Shown here: positions 43,825 to 53,471 of the stretch, in pieces
Position numbering within the stretch: the stretch's first letter is position 1
How the letters are laid out: each line of letters begins with the position of its first letter
Assembly: GCF_029626105.1 (NCBI RefSeq)
Contig: NZ_JARUBH010000009.1
Coordinates: 5,766,001-5,830,000, forward strand
Direction of reading: 5' to 3'
Source: Solwaraspora sp. WMMD792
Lineage (GTDB): Bacteria > Actinomycetota > Actinomycetes > Mycobacteriales > Micromonosporaceae
Length of the DNA: 64,000 nucleotides
Translations under genes and position numbers: made by a program
Notes under the pieces: generated by a model
Database searches by the model: none
Seen by the model: only the letters and a program-made list of their open reading frames with translations
What the model was told of the DNA's origin: nothing

Positions 43825-45675
43825 TCAGTCGAACAGCCGGGTAACGGTCGCCGTGGGCAGCAAACCACCCGTCCCACCGCCGGTCCCGCCGCCCGGGGTG
43901 CTGGAGCCGCCAGCGGAGCCACCACCGCCGTCACCGTCGCCCGGCGGCGGACTGGTCGTCGGAGGCGATCCGGTCGGCGACGGGCTGCCGGTCGGGTCCG
44001 GCGACGGCTCCTCCTCCTGCCGGGGCTGGGAGACCACGATCTCCACCCGGGAGTTGACCCGGTGTTCGCCGTTGTTCGGGCTCTGGCTGGTGACGATACC
44101 GGCATCGGCCGGGTCGACTTCCTCCCCGTCGATCACCCGGGGGTCGAAGCCAGCATTCTCCAGCCGCGCGACCGCTTCGGCTTCGGTGCGGCCGACAACG
44201 TTCGGTACGTTCCGCAGGTTGTTGAGCGAGACGAGCACCTTGACCTCGCTGCCCACCTCCACCATCTCGCCGGCGCTGGGCACCTCGACCACCTGGTCCT
44301 TCGCAGCCGAGCTGTCCACCTCCTCGAAGTCGGCGATCAGCTCGAGGTCGGTGAGCCGCTGCTCGGCCGCGCTGCGGGTGAAGCCCTTCACATCGGGGAC
44401 CTGGACCGTGCCCGGGCCGGCGCAGACGGTGAGGGAGACCTCGGAACCCGGCTCGACGGCGCCCGGCTTCGGTGACTGCTCGACGACGGTGTTGAGGGTG
44501 CAGTTAGCGTCGTCGCGGCTGGTGACATCCGCTGTCAGCTGCAGGTTGGTGAGGGTCAGCTGGGCCTGCTCGATCTGCTCGCCGACCAGGTTGGGCAGAT
44601 CGACGGTGACCGGCTCGTCGGGACCTTGGTTCATCCAGATCAGCCCGGTGGCCAGGGCGATCACCGCGAAGACGCCCAGCGCGCTGAGCCCGGCGATGAC
44701 CGCCGGCGAGGTCCGCTTCGGCGGCGGGCCGCCGACGCCACCGGGGATCCGCTGGGTCGAGCCGGTACGCCCGGTAGCGCCCATCGCGACGGTTTCGTCG
44801 TCGCGCAGCACCGGGGTGGCCAGCACCGGCCGGCCGGAGGCGGCACGCAGCAGGTCGGCGCGCATCTCGCCGGCGCTCTGGTAGCGGTTGACCGGGTTCT
44901 TGGCCAGCGCCTTCAACACGATCGCGTCGATCGCCGGGGTGACGTCCCGGTTGATCTCGCTCGGTGCCCGCGGGTCCTCCCGGACGTGCTGGTAGGCGAC
45001 GCTGACCGGGCTGTCGCCGACGAACGGTGGATGGCCGCAGAGCAGCTCGAACAGCACGCAGCCGGCCGCGTAGACGTCGGACCGGGCGTCCACCGACTCG
45101 CCCCGGGCCTGCTCCGGGGAGAGGTACTGCGCGGTGCCGATCACCGCCGACGTCTGGGTCATCGTGGTCGCGCCGCTGGCCAGTGCGCGGGCGATGCCGA
45201 AGTCCATCACCTTGACCTGGTCGGTCTGGGTGAGCATGACGTTGCCGGGCTTGATGTCCCGGTGGATGATGCCGTGCCGGTGGCTGAACTCCAGGGCGGC
45301 GCAGACGTCGGCGCAGTATTCCAGGGCCCGACGCGGGTGCAGCCGGCCCTCGGCGGCGAGCACCTCCTTGAGGGTGCGGCCGTTGACGAACTCCATCACG
45401 ATGAACGGCAGCGTCTCGCCGGTGGCGGCGTACTCCTCGCCGGTGTCGTAGACCGCGACGATCGCCGGGTGGTTGAGCGAGGCGGAGTTCTGCGCCTCCC
45501 GCCGGAACCGTTCCTGGAAGGTCCGGTCCCGGGCCAGATCGGTGCGCAGCATCTTGATCGCGACATCACGGCCGAGCCGCAGGTCACGGCCGCGGTGAAC
45601 CTCAGCCATTCCGCCGTAGCCGAGCAACTCGCCGACCTGGTACCTGCCACCTAGCAGGCGGGCCTGCGCGGTCAT
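43825..45675 (-). CDS. pknB: PASTA-domain Ser/Thr protein kinase PknB
   Basis: 616 residues. Kinase domain at 10-275: Gly loop GYGGMAEVHRG, Lys41, HRDIKPGN (Asp140), DFG (158-160) and activation-loop threonines in TTMTQTS (170-176). One membrane helix (about 326-348), then three PASTA domains (about 356-421, 423-486, 488-551) and a Pro/Gly-rich tail. Three instead of the four in mycobacterial PknB. It senses muropeptides and phosphorylates cell-wall and division proteins. It overlaps pknA by 4 bp (ATGA). Confidence 0.96.
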   Translation of the reverse strand: MTAQARLLGGRYQVGELLGYGGMAEVHRGRDLRLGRDVAIKMLRTDLARDRTFQERFRREAQNSASLNHPAIVAVYDTGEEYAATGETLPFIVMEFVNGRTLKEVLAAEGRLHPRRALEYCADVCAALEFSHRHGIIHRDIKPGNVMLTQTDQVKVMDFGIARALASGATTMTQTSAVIGTAQYLSPEQARGESVDARSDVYAAGCVLFELLCGHPPFVGDSPVSVAYQHVREDPRAPSEINRDVTPAIDAIVLKALAKNPVNRYQSAGEMRADLLRAASGRPVLATPVLRDDETVAMGATGRTGSTQRIPGGVGGPPPKRTSPAVIAGLSALGVFAVIALATGLIWMNQGPDEPVTVDLPNLVGEQIEQAQLTLTNLQLTADVTSRDDANCTLNTVVEQSPKPGAVEPGSEVSLTVCAGPGTVQVPDVKGFTRSAAEQRLTDLELIADFEEVDSSAAKDQVVEVPSAGEMVEVGSEVKVLVSLNNLRNVPNVVGRTEAEAVARLENAGFDPRVIDGEEVDPADAGIVTSQSPNNGEHRVNSRVEIVVSQPRQEEEPSPDPTGSPSPTGSPPTTSPPPGDGDGGGGSAGGSSTPGGGTGGGTGGLLPTATVTRLFD

Positions 45676-47216
45676 CGTCCTTGTCGTCCTTCGCTCGTCT
45701 GGTCGTCATCGGGTCGGACCAAGTCGGGTGCTTCCATCGACGGTACGGGTCCCACGCTGGTTTCGACGTGTCCGGCTGCCATCTGGTTCTCAGCCGTAAC
45801 CAATCGCACCACGGGTTGCCCCAGGGCGGTCGAGTTGTTGGCGCTGTCGATGATCCAGTAAGCGACCAGCCCGGTGCAGAGCAGCACGATCAACGCTCCG
45901 AGGATGATCGCCAGGACGGTGAACACTTGCCGGTGCAGGCCACCGGACCGCTGGGGCGGGGCTGGTGGCCGGTTGTAGCCGTACGGGTTGGGTGGACGAC
46001 CCGACGCGGGAAGGGGCTGCCGCGCCGGGGTGGCAGGGTGATGGTAGCCGGCCGGATACCCGCCCGGCATCATCGGCGCGGTGGCCGGCCGGTAGCCGGG
46101 TGGTCCGGGCATCGGCTGCCCCGGCGGCGGCCGCTGACCGGGCGGCACCGAATTGGGCGGCACCGAGCCGGGGTGCATCGGCCCGGGAGACATCGGGCCC
46201 GGCGACATCGGGCCGGGGGACATGGGTGCAGGGCCGGACGCCATCGGCGAGACCGGCGCTGCCGAGGTGGGCCGGGGCGCGGCCGGGTGCTGGCCGGGAT
46301 GCTGCTGGGCAGGATGCTGCTGGCCCGGGTGCTGCTGGCCCGGGTGCTGCTGGGCGTGTGGTGGCCGGGGCGGGCCGGCCGGTGGCCGGCCCTGGCCGGC
46401 GAGCGTGGTGGCGGCCTGCCGGGAGACGGCGGCCATCGTGGCGGCGCTCTGCCAGCGTGCCGCCGGATCCTTGGCGAGCGCGCGCTCGACGAAGCTGCGG
46501 ACCACGGGTGGGATGTCCGACGGCAGCGCGCGCGGCACCTCACGCACGTGCTTCATGGCGATTTCCAGCGGATTGTCGCCCTCGAACGGCCGCCGACCGG
46601 ACAGACACTGGTAGGCGACCACGCCGAGCGCGTACACGTCGGAAGCCGGCGTCGCGACCGCGCCGGACGCCTGCTCGGGGGAGATGTACGAGGCGGTGCC
46701 GAGCACCGAGCCGGCGGCGGTCAACTGGCCGACGATCTCCGAGCGGGCGATGCCGAAGTCGGTCAGCACCAGCGTGCCGTTGGGCCGTACCAGCAGGTTG
46801 CCCGGCTTGACGTCGCGGTGCACGATGCCCTTCTCGTGGGCCGCGTGCAGCGCGTCGGCAGCCTGGGCGATCAGCGCCATGGTGCGGGCCGGGGTGAGCC
46901 GCCCGACCCGGGACAGGGTGCGCGACAGCGCGTCGCCCTCGACGTACTCCATCACCAGGAAGGCGATGTGCTTGTCGCTGCCGTAGTCGTAAACGTCGAC
47001 CACGCCGGGATGGTTGATGGTGGCCATGGTGCGGGCCTCGCCGCGGAACCGCTCAGCGAAGCCGGGCTCCTCGAGCAGCGCGGGAAGCAGGCTCTTGACC
47101 GCGACGGTACGGCCGAGCACCTCGTCGGTGCCGCGCCACACGTCGCCCATCCCGCCGCTGGCGATGCGCTCGTCGAGCCGGTAGCGGCCGCCGAGCAGGA
47201 CTCCGGAGCTCAGCAT
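45672..47216 (-). CDS. pknA: Ser/Thr protein kinase PknA
   Basis: 514 residues from the ATG at 47216, one nt after the pbpA stop. Kinase domain at 8-270: SGGMGDVWRG, Lys41, HRDVKPGN (133-140) and DFG (153-155). It is followed by a long Pro/Gln/His-rich linker with AQQHPGQQHPGQQHP-type and MSPGPMSPGP repeats, one membrane helix at about 438-462, and a short outer tail. PknA regulates cell shape and division, phosphorylating FtsZ-associated and peptidoglycan proteins. Translationally coupled to pbpA and pknB. Confidence 0.95.
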   Translation of the reverse strand: MLSSGVLLGGRYRLDERIASGGMGDVWRGTDEVLGRTVAVKSLLPALLEEPGFAERFRGEARTMATINHPGVVDVYDYGSDKHIAFLVMEYVEGDALSRTLSRVGRLTPARTMALIAQAADALHAAHEKGIVHRDVKPGNLLVRPNGTLVLTDFGIARSEIVGQLTAAGSVLGTASYISPEQASGAVATPASDVYALGVVAYQCLSGRRPFEGDNPLEIAMKHVREVPRALPSDIPPVVRSFVERALAKDPAARWQSAATMAAVSRQAATTLAGQGRPPAGPPRPPHAQQHPGQQHPGQQHPAQQHPGQHPAAPRPTSAAPVSPMASGPAPMSPGPMSPGPMSPGPMHPGSVPPNSVPPGQRPPPGQPMPGPPGYRPATAPMMPGGYPAGYHHPATPARQPLPASGRPPNPYGYNRPPAPPQRSGGLHRQVFTVLAIILGALIVLLCTGLVAYWIIDSANNSTALGQPVVRLVTAENQMAAGHVETSVGPVPSMEAPDLVRPDDDQTSEGRQGR

Positions 47217-47217
47217 C

Positions 47218-48726
47218 TCAGCGCCCCTCACGCTCGGCGACGAGGGCCCGCATGATCTGCCCGGCGATCCGGGCCGCTTCCCCGCTGCCGCCGCTGCCGG
47301 CACCTTCCAGCAGTACGCAGACCGCCGAGATCGGCTCACCGTCCTCGGACGTGACGAAACCGATGAACCACCCGTGGTCCTCGTCGCCCTCGCCGGCCTG
47401 CGCGGTGCCGGTCTTGCCGCCGACGGTGTAGCCGTCGATCCGGGCGTTGCGGCCGGTGCCGTTGCGCACCACGCTGACCATCATCTCCTGCAGGTCGGCG
47501 GCGACCGACCCGCTCACCGACTGGCGCAGCTCCCGCGGGTCCGCGGTGTAGTAGCTGCTGGTCCGGTCGGCGTGCAGCAGCTGCTGGATCACGTACGGAC
47601 GCATCTGGCTGCCGCCGTTGGCCACCGCCGCCGCGATCATCGCGCCTTCCAGCGGGGTCATCCGGACGTTGTTCTGGCCGATCGACGACTGGGCCAGCGC
47701 CGCGCCGTCCTCGCTGCCGTCCGGGTTGGCGATGTCGCCGGTCCGGCTGGCCGCGACCGGCAGGCCGTCGTCCCCGCTGGTCCGGCCGACGACCAGCTCC
47801 TCGTCCTCGAAGCCGAAGTCGCGGGCCTTGGCCTTGACCGTCTCGGCGCCGAGCTCCACACCGAGCTTGGCGAAGCCGGTGTTGCAGGAGTCGGTCAGGG
47901 CGGTGATCAGGGTGACCTCGTCCTGTGGGCAGATGGAGTCGACGGCGTTGCGGATGTCGGTGCCGGAGTCAGGGTGCCGGTAGACCGGGCCAGCGGAGAT
48001 CGGCGTCTCCGGGGTGGTGCCGTTCTCCAGGGCCGCCGCCGCGACGACGACCTTGAAGGTGGAGCCGGGCGGCAGCACCTCGCCGAGGGCCCGGTTGTTC
48101 AGCGGACGGTTCGGGTCGCTGTCCAGCTCGTTGAAGGCCTCCTGCGCCGCACCGGTGTCGTGGCTGGCCAGCGGGTTCGGGTCGAAGCTGGGCAGCGAGA
48201 CCAGGGCCTGCACCGCGCCGGTACGCGGATCGAGCGCCACCGCCGCGCCCACGTCGACGCCGACCCGGTTGTCCAGCAGCTGCCGGTACGCGGTCTCCTG
48301 CGCCCGCCGGTTGATGGTGAGCAGCACGTTCCCGCCGCCGGTCTCCTCCCCGGTGAACAGGTCCCGGACCCGGTCGGCGAAGAGTTGGTCGCTGGTGCCG
48401 GCGAGGAACTCGTTCTCAGCTTTCTCCACGCCGGTGGCGGCCAGGTTGACCGGCTTGTAGCCGATCACGTGCGCGTAGAGCTCGTTGTCCGGGTAGGTGC
48501 GCAGGTACTGCAGTTCGCCGTCGGTCGGCGTGCTGGTGGCCAGGGCACGGGCACCGGCTTCGATGTTGCCGCGTTGCCGGTCGTACTCGGCGACCTGCAC
48601 CCGGCCGTTGTAGTCGCTGGTGCGGTACTCCTCGGCCTTGTAGCCCTGGACCCAGTTGAGGTTGACGAAGAGCAGGCCGAACAGAACCATGATGACCACG
48701 CCGACTCGGCGCAGCGGGGCGTTCAT
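47218..48726 (-). CDS. pbpA: Penicillin-binding protein PbpA (transpeptidase)
   Basis: 502 residues from the ATG at 48726 (GAGGTG upstream). One N-terminal membrane helix, a dimerisation/pedestal domain to about 150, then the transpeptidase with STFK (Ser222), SCN (280-282) and KTGT (438-441). Mycobacterial PbpA cross-links septal peptidoglycan. It is preceded by rodA with a 4-bp overlap and followed directly by pknA. Confidence 0.95.
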   Translation of the reverse strand: MNAPLRRVGVVIMVLFGLLFVNLNWVQGYKAEEYRTSDYNGRVQVAEYDRQRGNIEAGARALATSTPTDGELQYLRTYPDNELYAHVIGYKPVNLAATGVEKAENEFLAGTSDQLFADRVRDLFTGEETGGGNVLLTINRRAQETAYRQLLDNRVGVDVGAAVALDPRTGAVQALVSLPSFDPNPLASHDTGAAQEAFNELDSDPNRPLNNRALGEVLPPGSTFKVVVAAAALENGTTPETPISAGPVYRHPDSGTDIRNAVDSICPQDEVTLITALTDSCNTGFAKLGVELGAETVKAKARDFGFEDEELVVGRTSGDDGLPVAASRTGDIANPDGSEDGAALAQSSIGQNNVRMTPLEGAMIAAAVANGGSQMRPYVIQQLLHADRTSSYYTADPRELRQSVSGSVAADLQEMMVSVVRNGTGRNARIDGYTVGGKTGTAQAGEGDEDHGWFIGFVTSEDGEPISAVCVLLEGAGSGGSGEAARIAGQIMRALVAEREGR

Positions 48727-50210
48727 CGGCGGATCACCTCCGTCGGCGCGCCGTGCAACTGGGCAGGTGGTCCGGCCGGCGCACCGGGCGGCCGGGGCTC
48801 GGCGCCCACCACCGGCCGACGGCCGGCGTCGGAGATCCGCAGCAGCATCGCCACCAGCAACCAGTTCGCCATCAGCGAGGAGCCGCCGGCGGACAGGAAC
48901 GGGGTGGTCTGACCGGTCAGCGGGATCAGCCCGCTGATCCCGCCGACGATCACGAAGACCTGCAGGGAGAGGGTGAACGCCAGGCCACCGGCGAGCAGCT
49001 TGCCGAACGAGTCGCGTACCGCCAGACCGGCCCGCAGCCCGCGCTCGGCGACCAGCAGGTAGACGACCAGCAGTGCGGAGAGCCCGAACAGGCCGATCTC
49101 CTCGCCGAGGCCGGCGAAGATGAAGTCGTTGTGCACCTCCGGCACCTTCAGCGGCTGGCCGCCGCCGGGTCCGGCGCCGAACAGCCCGCCGGTGCCGAGC
49201 CCGAGCAGGCCCTGGACCAGTTGGTAGCCGTCGTTGTACGGGTCGGAGAACGGGTCGAGCCAGATGTTGGCCCGCTGGTAGAAGTTGGCGAACGGGCCGC
49301 CGACGATGTTGCCCAGGTGGTACGCCAGGAACGCCCCGCCGAAGAACAGCAGCAGACCGATGATCAGCCAGCTGACCCGTTCGGTGGCGACGTAGAGCGT
49401 CACCACGAACATGCCGAAGTAGAGCAGCGACGTCCCGAGGTCCTTCTGGAAGACCAGGACCAGGACGCTGAGCAGCCAGACCACCAGCACCGGGCCGAGG
49501 TCGCGGCCCCGGGGGAAGTCGATCCCGAGCACCCGCCGGCTGGCCAGCGACAGCACTTCCCGCTTGCGGACCAGGTAGTACGCGAAGAACGACAGCAGGG
49601 CCAGCTTGGCGAACTCGCCGGGCTGGATGGAGAAGCCGCCGATCAGGATCCACAGCTTGGCGCCGTTGACCTCGGAGTACCGCGCCGGCAGCACCGCCGG
49701 GATCATCACCAGCACGATCCCGGCCAGACCGAGGGTGTAGGCGTACCGGGCGACGATCTGGTGGTCACGGACCAGGACGAGCAGCCCGGCGGCTAGCACC
49801 ACGGCGGCCAGGGTCCAGGCCAGTTGCCGCCCGCCGGTGCCGGCGAAGATCGGGTAGTCGATCCGCTCGGCGGCGGCCACCTGGGCCAGGTCGTAGCGGC
49901 GCAGGAATCCGACGCCGATGCCGTTGAGCAGGGCCACCGCCGGCAGCAGGGCCGGGTCGGCGTGCGGGGCGAAGAATCGGATGACCAGGTGCAGGCCGAC
50001 GAAGACCGCGCCGACCACGGCGGTCGGCACCCAGAAGCCGGGCCGGATGGTGCCGAGCACGGCCGCTTCGGCCGCGGCCGAGTAGAGCGCGACCACGGCG
50101 AGCGCGAGGGCCAACAGGCCGAGTTCGGCGTTTCGCCGCGTCCTGATGGGGCGGATCCGCGGCATCTCACCGGTGATGGCCGGCGGGGCGGGTCCGACTG
50201 AAGCGGTCAC
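48723..50210 (-). CDS. rodA: RodA/FtsW-family peptidoglycan polymerase (SEDS)
   Basis: 495 residues, about 12 membrane helices. SEDS signatures include GAKLWILIGGFSIQPGEFAKLAL, FQKDLGTSLLYFG with the catalytic-region Asp, and QTTPFLSAGGSSLMANW near the C-terminus. It polymerises lipid II together with a class B PBP, here PbpA. The C-terminus is Pro-rich. Confidence 0.95.
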   Translation of the reverse strand: MTASVGPAPPAITGEMPRIRPIRTRRNAELGLLALALAVVALYSAAAEAAVLGTIRPGFWVPTAVVGAVFVGLHLVIRFFAPHADPALLPAVALLNGIGVGFLRRYDLAQVAAAERIDYPIFAGTGGRQLAWTLAAVVLAAGLLVLVRDHQIVARYAYTLGLAGIVLVMIPAVLPARYSEVNGAKLWILIGGFSIQPGEFAKLALLSFFAYYLVRKREVLSLASRRVLGIDFPRGRDLGPVLVVWLLSVLVLVFQKDLGTSLLYFGMFVVTLYVATERVSWLIIGLLLFFGGAFLAYHLGNIVGGPFANFYQRANIWLDPFSDPYNDGYQLVQGLLGLGTGGLFGAGPGGGQPLKVPEVHNDFIFAGLGEEIGLFGLSALLVVYLLVAERGLRAGLAVRDSFGKLLAGGLAFTLSLQVFVIVGGISGLIPLTGQTTPFLSAGGSSLMANWLLVAMLLRISDAGRRPVVGAEPRPPGAPAGPPAQLHGAPTEVIRR

Positions 50211-50238
50211 TGGGTTTCCTTCACCTCGCTCGCCGGCC

Positions 50239-51717
50239 TCAGCCGACCGTCCGGCAACCGGCCGGGTTGGTCACCGGCGGGACCGGCTCGACCGGCGGGG
50301 CGTCCGGGGAGCTCTCCGGGGCACCGGACGGGCTCGGGGTGCCGCCCGGTGACGGGCTGTTCGCCGGGCCGGTCGGTGATCCGGAGACGAGGCCCTCGGG
50401 TGTCGCACCGGGCGATCCGGTCACGTCGGCCTCCGGTGACGGCGTGGGCGTCGGCGACGGGGTCGGGGAGGGCGACGGCGGGCAGATCGGCTTCAGGTTG
50501 GGGTTGCCCGGGTCGTCCCGGGTGAGTTCCAGCAGGTGCCGCTGCGCCTCGGCTTCGCTGCCGGCGTGGATGCCGCGCTTGACCCGGTCCTGGGCGACGG
50601 TGGTCAGGTCGTCCAGGGCGAGGTCGCTGGTCTGGTGCACGGTGGAGAGGCTGACGCCGGCCACCTCGCCCGGCATGCCCTGGAAGATCGCCAGCTGACC
50701 GTCGCCGGTTGCGCCGACGTAGTACTGCCGCTGGGTGTAGGCCCAGCCGGCCCAGACTCCGCCGCCGAGGATGCCGACCAGCACGACCAGCACGATCGCC
50801 GCGCGCAGCGGCCGGCGGCGGGGGCGTTGCGGGTCGTCGTCCGGGGCGGCAGCAGCGGCGTCGGCCGGCTCCGGCACGGCGGCCCGTGGCGCGGACAACG
50901 CGGAGGCCCGGGCGGCCGGGGTGGAGTCGTCGGCGGCGGTGGCCATGCCCCGGTCGCGGGCGGCGGCACCTCCGACGATCGGGGCCTGCTCGTGGATGCT
51001 CTGGTCGGTGGCGTCGGCGACGACGACAGTGATGTTGTCCGGGCCGCCGCCGCGCAACGCCAACTGGACCAGGCGTTCGACGCACTTGCCCGGGTCGGTG
51101 TACTCGCGCAGCGTCTCGGCGATGGTGTCCGGGCTGACCACGCCGGACAGCCCGTCGCTGCAGATCAGGTAGCGGTCGCCCGCGACGACCTGGCGTACCG
51201 AGTACTCCGGGTCGATGTCCCGGCCGTCCAGCGCCCGGGTCAGCAACGACCGCTGGGGGTGGCTGCTCGCCTCCTCGGCACTGATCCGGCCCTCGTCGAC
51301 CAGCATCTGGACGTAGGTGTCGTCCTTGGTGATCTGCGCGAACTCCCCGTTGCGCAGCAGATACGCCCGGGAGTCGCCGATGTGCACCATGCCGATCTTG
51401 CTGCCGGAGAAGAGCGTCGCGGTCAGCGTGGTGCCCATCCCCTCCAGATGGGGGTTGGCGTCGACGGTGTCCCGCAGGTGCTGGTTGGCCAGGCCGACGG
51501 CTCCGCGTAGGGCGTCGACCATGGCGTCGCCGGGAACGTCCTCGTCGAGCGGGGCGAGTGCCCCGATGACGAGGTTGCTGGCGACGTCACCGGCGGCCAT
51601 CCCGCCCATGCCGTCGGCCACGGCGAGCAGCCGCGGCCCGGCGTAGACGGAGTCCTGGTTTCCGTCACGGATCAGTCCGCGGTCACTGTGGGCGGCATAG
51701 CGCAGGGTCAGAGTCAT
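50239..51717 (-). CDS. pstP: PP2C-family Ser/Thr phosphatase PstP
   Basis: 492 residues. PP2C domain at 1-240 with metal-binding DGNQD, DGMGGMAAGD, IGDSRAY, SDGLSGV and GGPDNITVVV. A linker of about 60 residues, one membrane helix (about 297-320), then an outer domain of about 110 residues and a Pro/Ser-rich end. PstP reverses PknA/PknB phosphorylation. It overlaps fhaB by 4 bp. Confidence 0.95.
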   Translation of the reverse strand: MTLTLRYAAHSDRGLIRDGNQDSVYAGPRLLAVADGMGGMAAGDVASNLVIGALAPLDEDVPGDAMVDALRGAVGLANQHLRDTVDANPHLEGMGTTLTATLFSGSKIGMVHIGDSRAYLLRNGEFAQITKDDTYVQMLVDEGRISAEEASSHPQRSLLTRALDGRDIDPEYSVRQVVAGDRYLICSDGLSGVVSPDTIAETLREYTDPGKCVERLVQLALRGGGPDNITVVVADATDQSIHEQAPIVGGAAARDRGMATAADDSTPAARASALSAPRAAVPEPADAAAAAPDDDPQRPRRRPLRAAIVLVVLVGILGGGVWAGWAYTQRQYYVGATGDGQLAIFQGMPGEVAGVSLSTVHQTSDLALDDLTTVAQDRVKRGIHAGSEAEAQRHLLELTRDDPGNPNLKPICPPSPSPTPSPTPTPSPEADVTGSPGATPEGLVSGSPTGPANSPSPGGTPSPSGAPESSPDAPPVEPVPPVTNPAGCRTVG

Positions 51718-52196
51718 GGCCGTAACTCAAGAGATGTGCGGCCGATCCGGATCGGCACGGCGAGGGGTACGGGGGTAGGTCCGGTGACCTTAGCGCGGTC
51801 CAGGTAGGTCCCGTTAGTGGAACCCGTGTCTTCGATGAACCACTGGCCGTCCCGGGGCATCAGCCGGGCGTGTCGCGCCGACGCGTAGTCATCGGTGATC
51901 ACCAGGGTGGAGTCCTCCGCCCGACCTATCGTAATCGGAGACTCACCCAAAGTAATTTTAGTCCCGGCCAGCTGGCCTGCGGTCACTACGAGCTGATGAG
52001 CGGCCCGCCCCCGTTTGACCTTGGCCGGCCGGGCCGGTGCCGTACTGCTGCTGACCCCGCGCGGAGCCGCGACCAGGCGGCTGGACCGGGCACCGGCGAA
52101 CAGATCCCGACGGATCACCCCCACCACCGTGAACACGAAGATCCACAGCAGGACGATGAAGCCGACCCGGGCGACGGCAACGACGAATTCGGGCAA
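51714..52196 (-). CDS. fhaB: FHA-domain membrane protein FhaB (FipA-like)
   Basis: 160 residues from a TTG at 52196, 2 nt after the fhaA stop; no ATG or GTG in frame fits. One membrane helix at the N-terminus (VGFIVLLWIFVFTVVGVI), then an FHA domain at about 70-155 with IGRAEDSTLVI, SARHARL and STNGTYLD, which binds phosphothreonine. In mycobacteria FhaB/FipA links PknA/PknB signalling to FtsZ and FtsQ. It overlaps pstP. Confidence 0.92.
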   Translation of the reverse strand: MPEFVVAVARVGFIVLLWIFVFTVVGVIRRDLFAGARSSRLVAAPRGVSSSTAPARPAKVKRGRAAHQLVVTAGQLAGTKITLGESPITIGRAEDSTLVITDDYASARHARLMPRDGQWFIEDTGSTNGTYLDRAKVTGPTPVPLAVPIRIGRTSLELRP

Positions 52197-52198
52197 GG

Positions 52199-52975
52199 TT
52201 AGCCATCCACTCGGAACGTGAGCGTGGTCGTCCCGAGCTGGATCATGTCACCGGGGTTCAGGGCCACCGCGGAGACCCGCTGCCCGTTGACCATGGTCCC
52301 GTTGGTCGACCCCAGATCGGTCAGCACCACTTGGGCACCGTCGAAGTCGAGCCGGGCGTGTCGGCGGGAGATCCCCACGTCCGGCAGTCGCAGATTGGCC
52401 TGGTCGCCTCGGCCGATCACGGTCGAACCCATCTGCAGCGGATAGGTCCGCCCGTCACCCGAGACCAGCCGTACGTTGCGGGCGCCGGCCGGCGAGTGCG
52501 GCGGTTGACCGTACCCCCCGCCCTGCTGGTCGTACGGCGGATAGCCGCCCTGACCACCGCCGGGCATGTCGTACCCGGGCTGCTGCACCGGCGCGACGTC
52601 GCCGCCGGTGAAGACTTCGGCGGTCACCCGGAACATCCCGGTGTCCAGCCCGTCGCCCCGCTCGATCTCGACGATCACGTCGCCGTAGACCGTCCAGGCC
52701 TGCTCACCGATGAACTCGGCCTGCGACTGGGCGAGCTCCTGGGCCAGGGCAGCCGCGTACGGAGCCAGCCGGCTGTGGTCATATGGCGAGAGATCGATCA
52801 CGTAGCGGTTGGGCACCAGCGTGCGCCCACCAGCCAGGATCGCCTTGTGGGCCTCAGCCTCCCGCTGCATCGCGTTGAGGATCTCCACCGGGTGCACGAC
52901 ACCCTTGAACACCTTGGCGAAGGCCCCTTCGACTAGGCCTTCCAGACGCTTCTCGAAGCGTTGCAGCACGCTCAC
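52199..52975 (-). CDS. fhaA: FHA-domain protein FhaA
   Basis: 258 residues from the GTG at 52975, with GAGGAGG 5 nt before; an ATG at 53002 is in frame but lacks a site. DUF3662 domain at 1-125 ([13 protein letters not shown] and [12 protein letters not shown]), a Gly/Tyr/Pro-rich linker (about 140-170), then FHA at 170-258 with [23 protein letters not shown] and STNGTMVNG. Mycobacterial FhaA binds phosphorylated MviN and PknB. First gene of the fhaA-fhaB-pstP-rodA-pbpA-pknA-pknB run. Confidence 0.93.
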   Translation of the reverse strand: MSVLQRFEKRLEGLVEGAFAKVFKGVVHPVEILNAMQREAEAHKAILAGGRTLVPNRYVIDLSPYDHSRLAPYAAALAQELAQSQAEFIGEQAWTVYGDVIVEIERGDGLDTGMFRVTAEVFTGGDVAPVQQPGYDMPGGGQGGYPPYDQQGGGYGQPPHSPAGARNVRLVSGDGRTYPLQMGSTVIGRGDQANLRLPDVGISRRHARLDFDGAQVVLTDLGSTNGTMVNGQRVSAVALNPGDMIQLGTTTLTFRVDG

Positions 52976-53249
52976 CGGCTCCTCCTCGGGTTCCGAGGAC
53001 ATGATGGTATCCGGCCGTCGCCCGTGCCACCCGCACGCCGATCGACCACCGCTCCCGGCCTGTCCCGAACGACCGACCCGCCCCGTGCTACTCTTCGCCA
53101 GGCGTCGCGGGCGATATTTAGCTCGGGGCGACCAGGGACAGCGTAGTATGTCCCGGCACCTGCCAGCGGGTGGCCCCGACCGACACCCCCACCGGGATCG
53201 GGAAGGACCGGCCGGGTTAGTCTTCTACCGACTGTCCCGGACAGCATCC

Positions 53250-53335
53250 GGGGAAGTGGCGGAATGGCAGACGCGCACGGTTCAGGTCCGTGTGCCCGAA
53301 AGGGCGTGGGGGTTCAACTCCCCCCTTCCCCACCA
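53250..53335 (+). tRNA. tRNA-Leu (anticodon CAG)
   Basis: Acceptor GGGGAAG pairs with CTTCCCC, followed by discriminator A and encoded CCA. The anticodon stem CACGG/CCGTG holds the loop TTCAGGT, so the anticodon is CAG. A long variable arm (TGCCCGAAAGGGCG), as in class II tRNAs, and T-loop GGTTCAACTCC. 86 nt with CCA. Confidence 0.97.
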
Positions 53336-53379
53336 GCAGGTCGGGCGGCATCAGCCGCCCGCACCGGCTAGCAACGATC

Positions 53380-53411
53380 AAGAAGGCTCCGCCCGACGGC
53401 GGGGCCTTCTT
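53380..53411 (+). terminator. Terminator after tRNA-Leu
   Basis: AAGAAGGCTCCGCC (53380-53393) pairs with GGCGGGGCCTTCTT (53398-53411) except for one mismatch around CGAC, with a short T-containing tail on the plus strand. Confidence 0.8.
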
Positions 53412-53471
53412 CACATATCGCCCGGATATCCTGTTGACCGTTTACTCCACCCCCCAGCTCAGGAGTGTCGT

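Noticed and set aside
53232-53244. Palindrome CTGTCCCGGACAG before tRNA-Leu as an integration or operator site
   Set aside because: Short with an odd centre, and no integrase or element boundary nearby; it may just be promoter sequence.
52809-53471. Upstream extension of the epimerase reading frame to 52809
   Set aside because: The extension runs through fhaA and the tRNA-Leu gene; the GTG at 53472 has a proper ribosome site and starts at the Rossmann motif.
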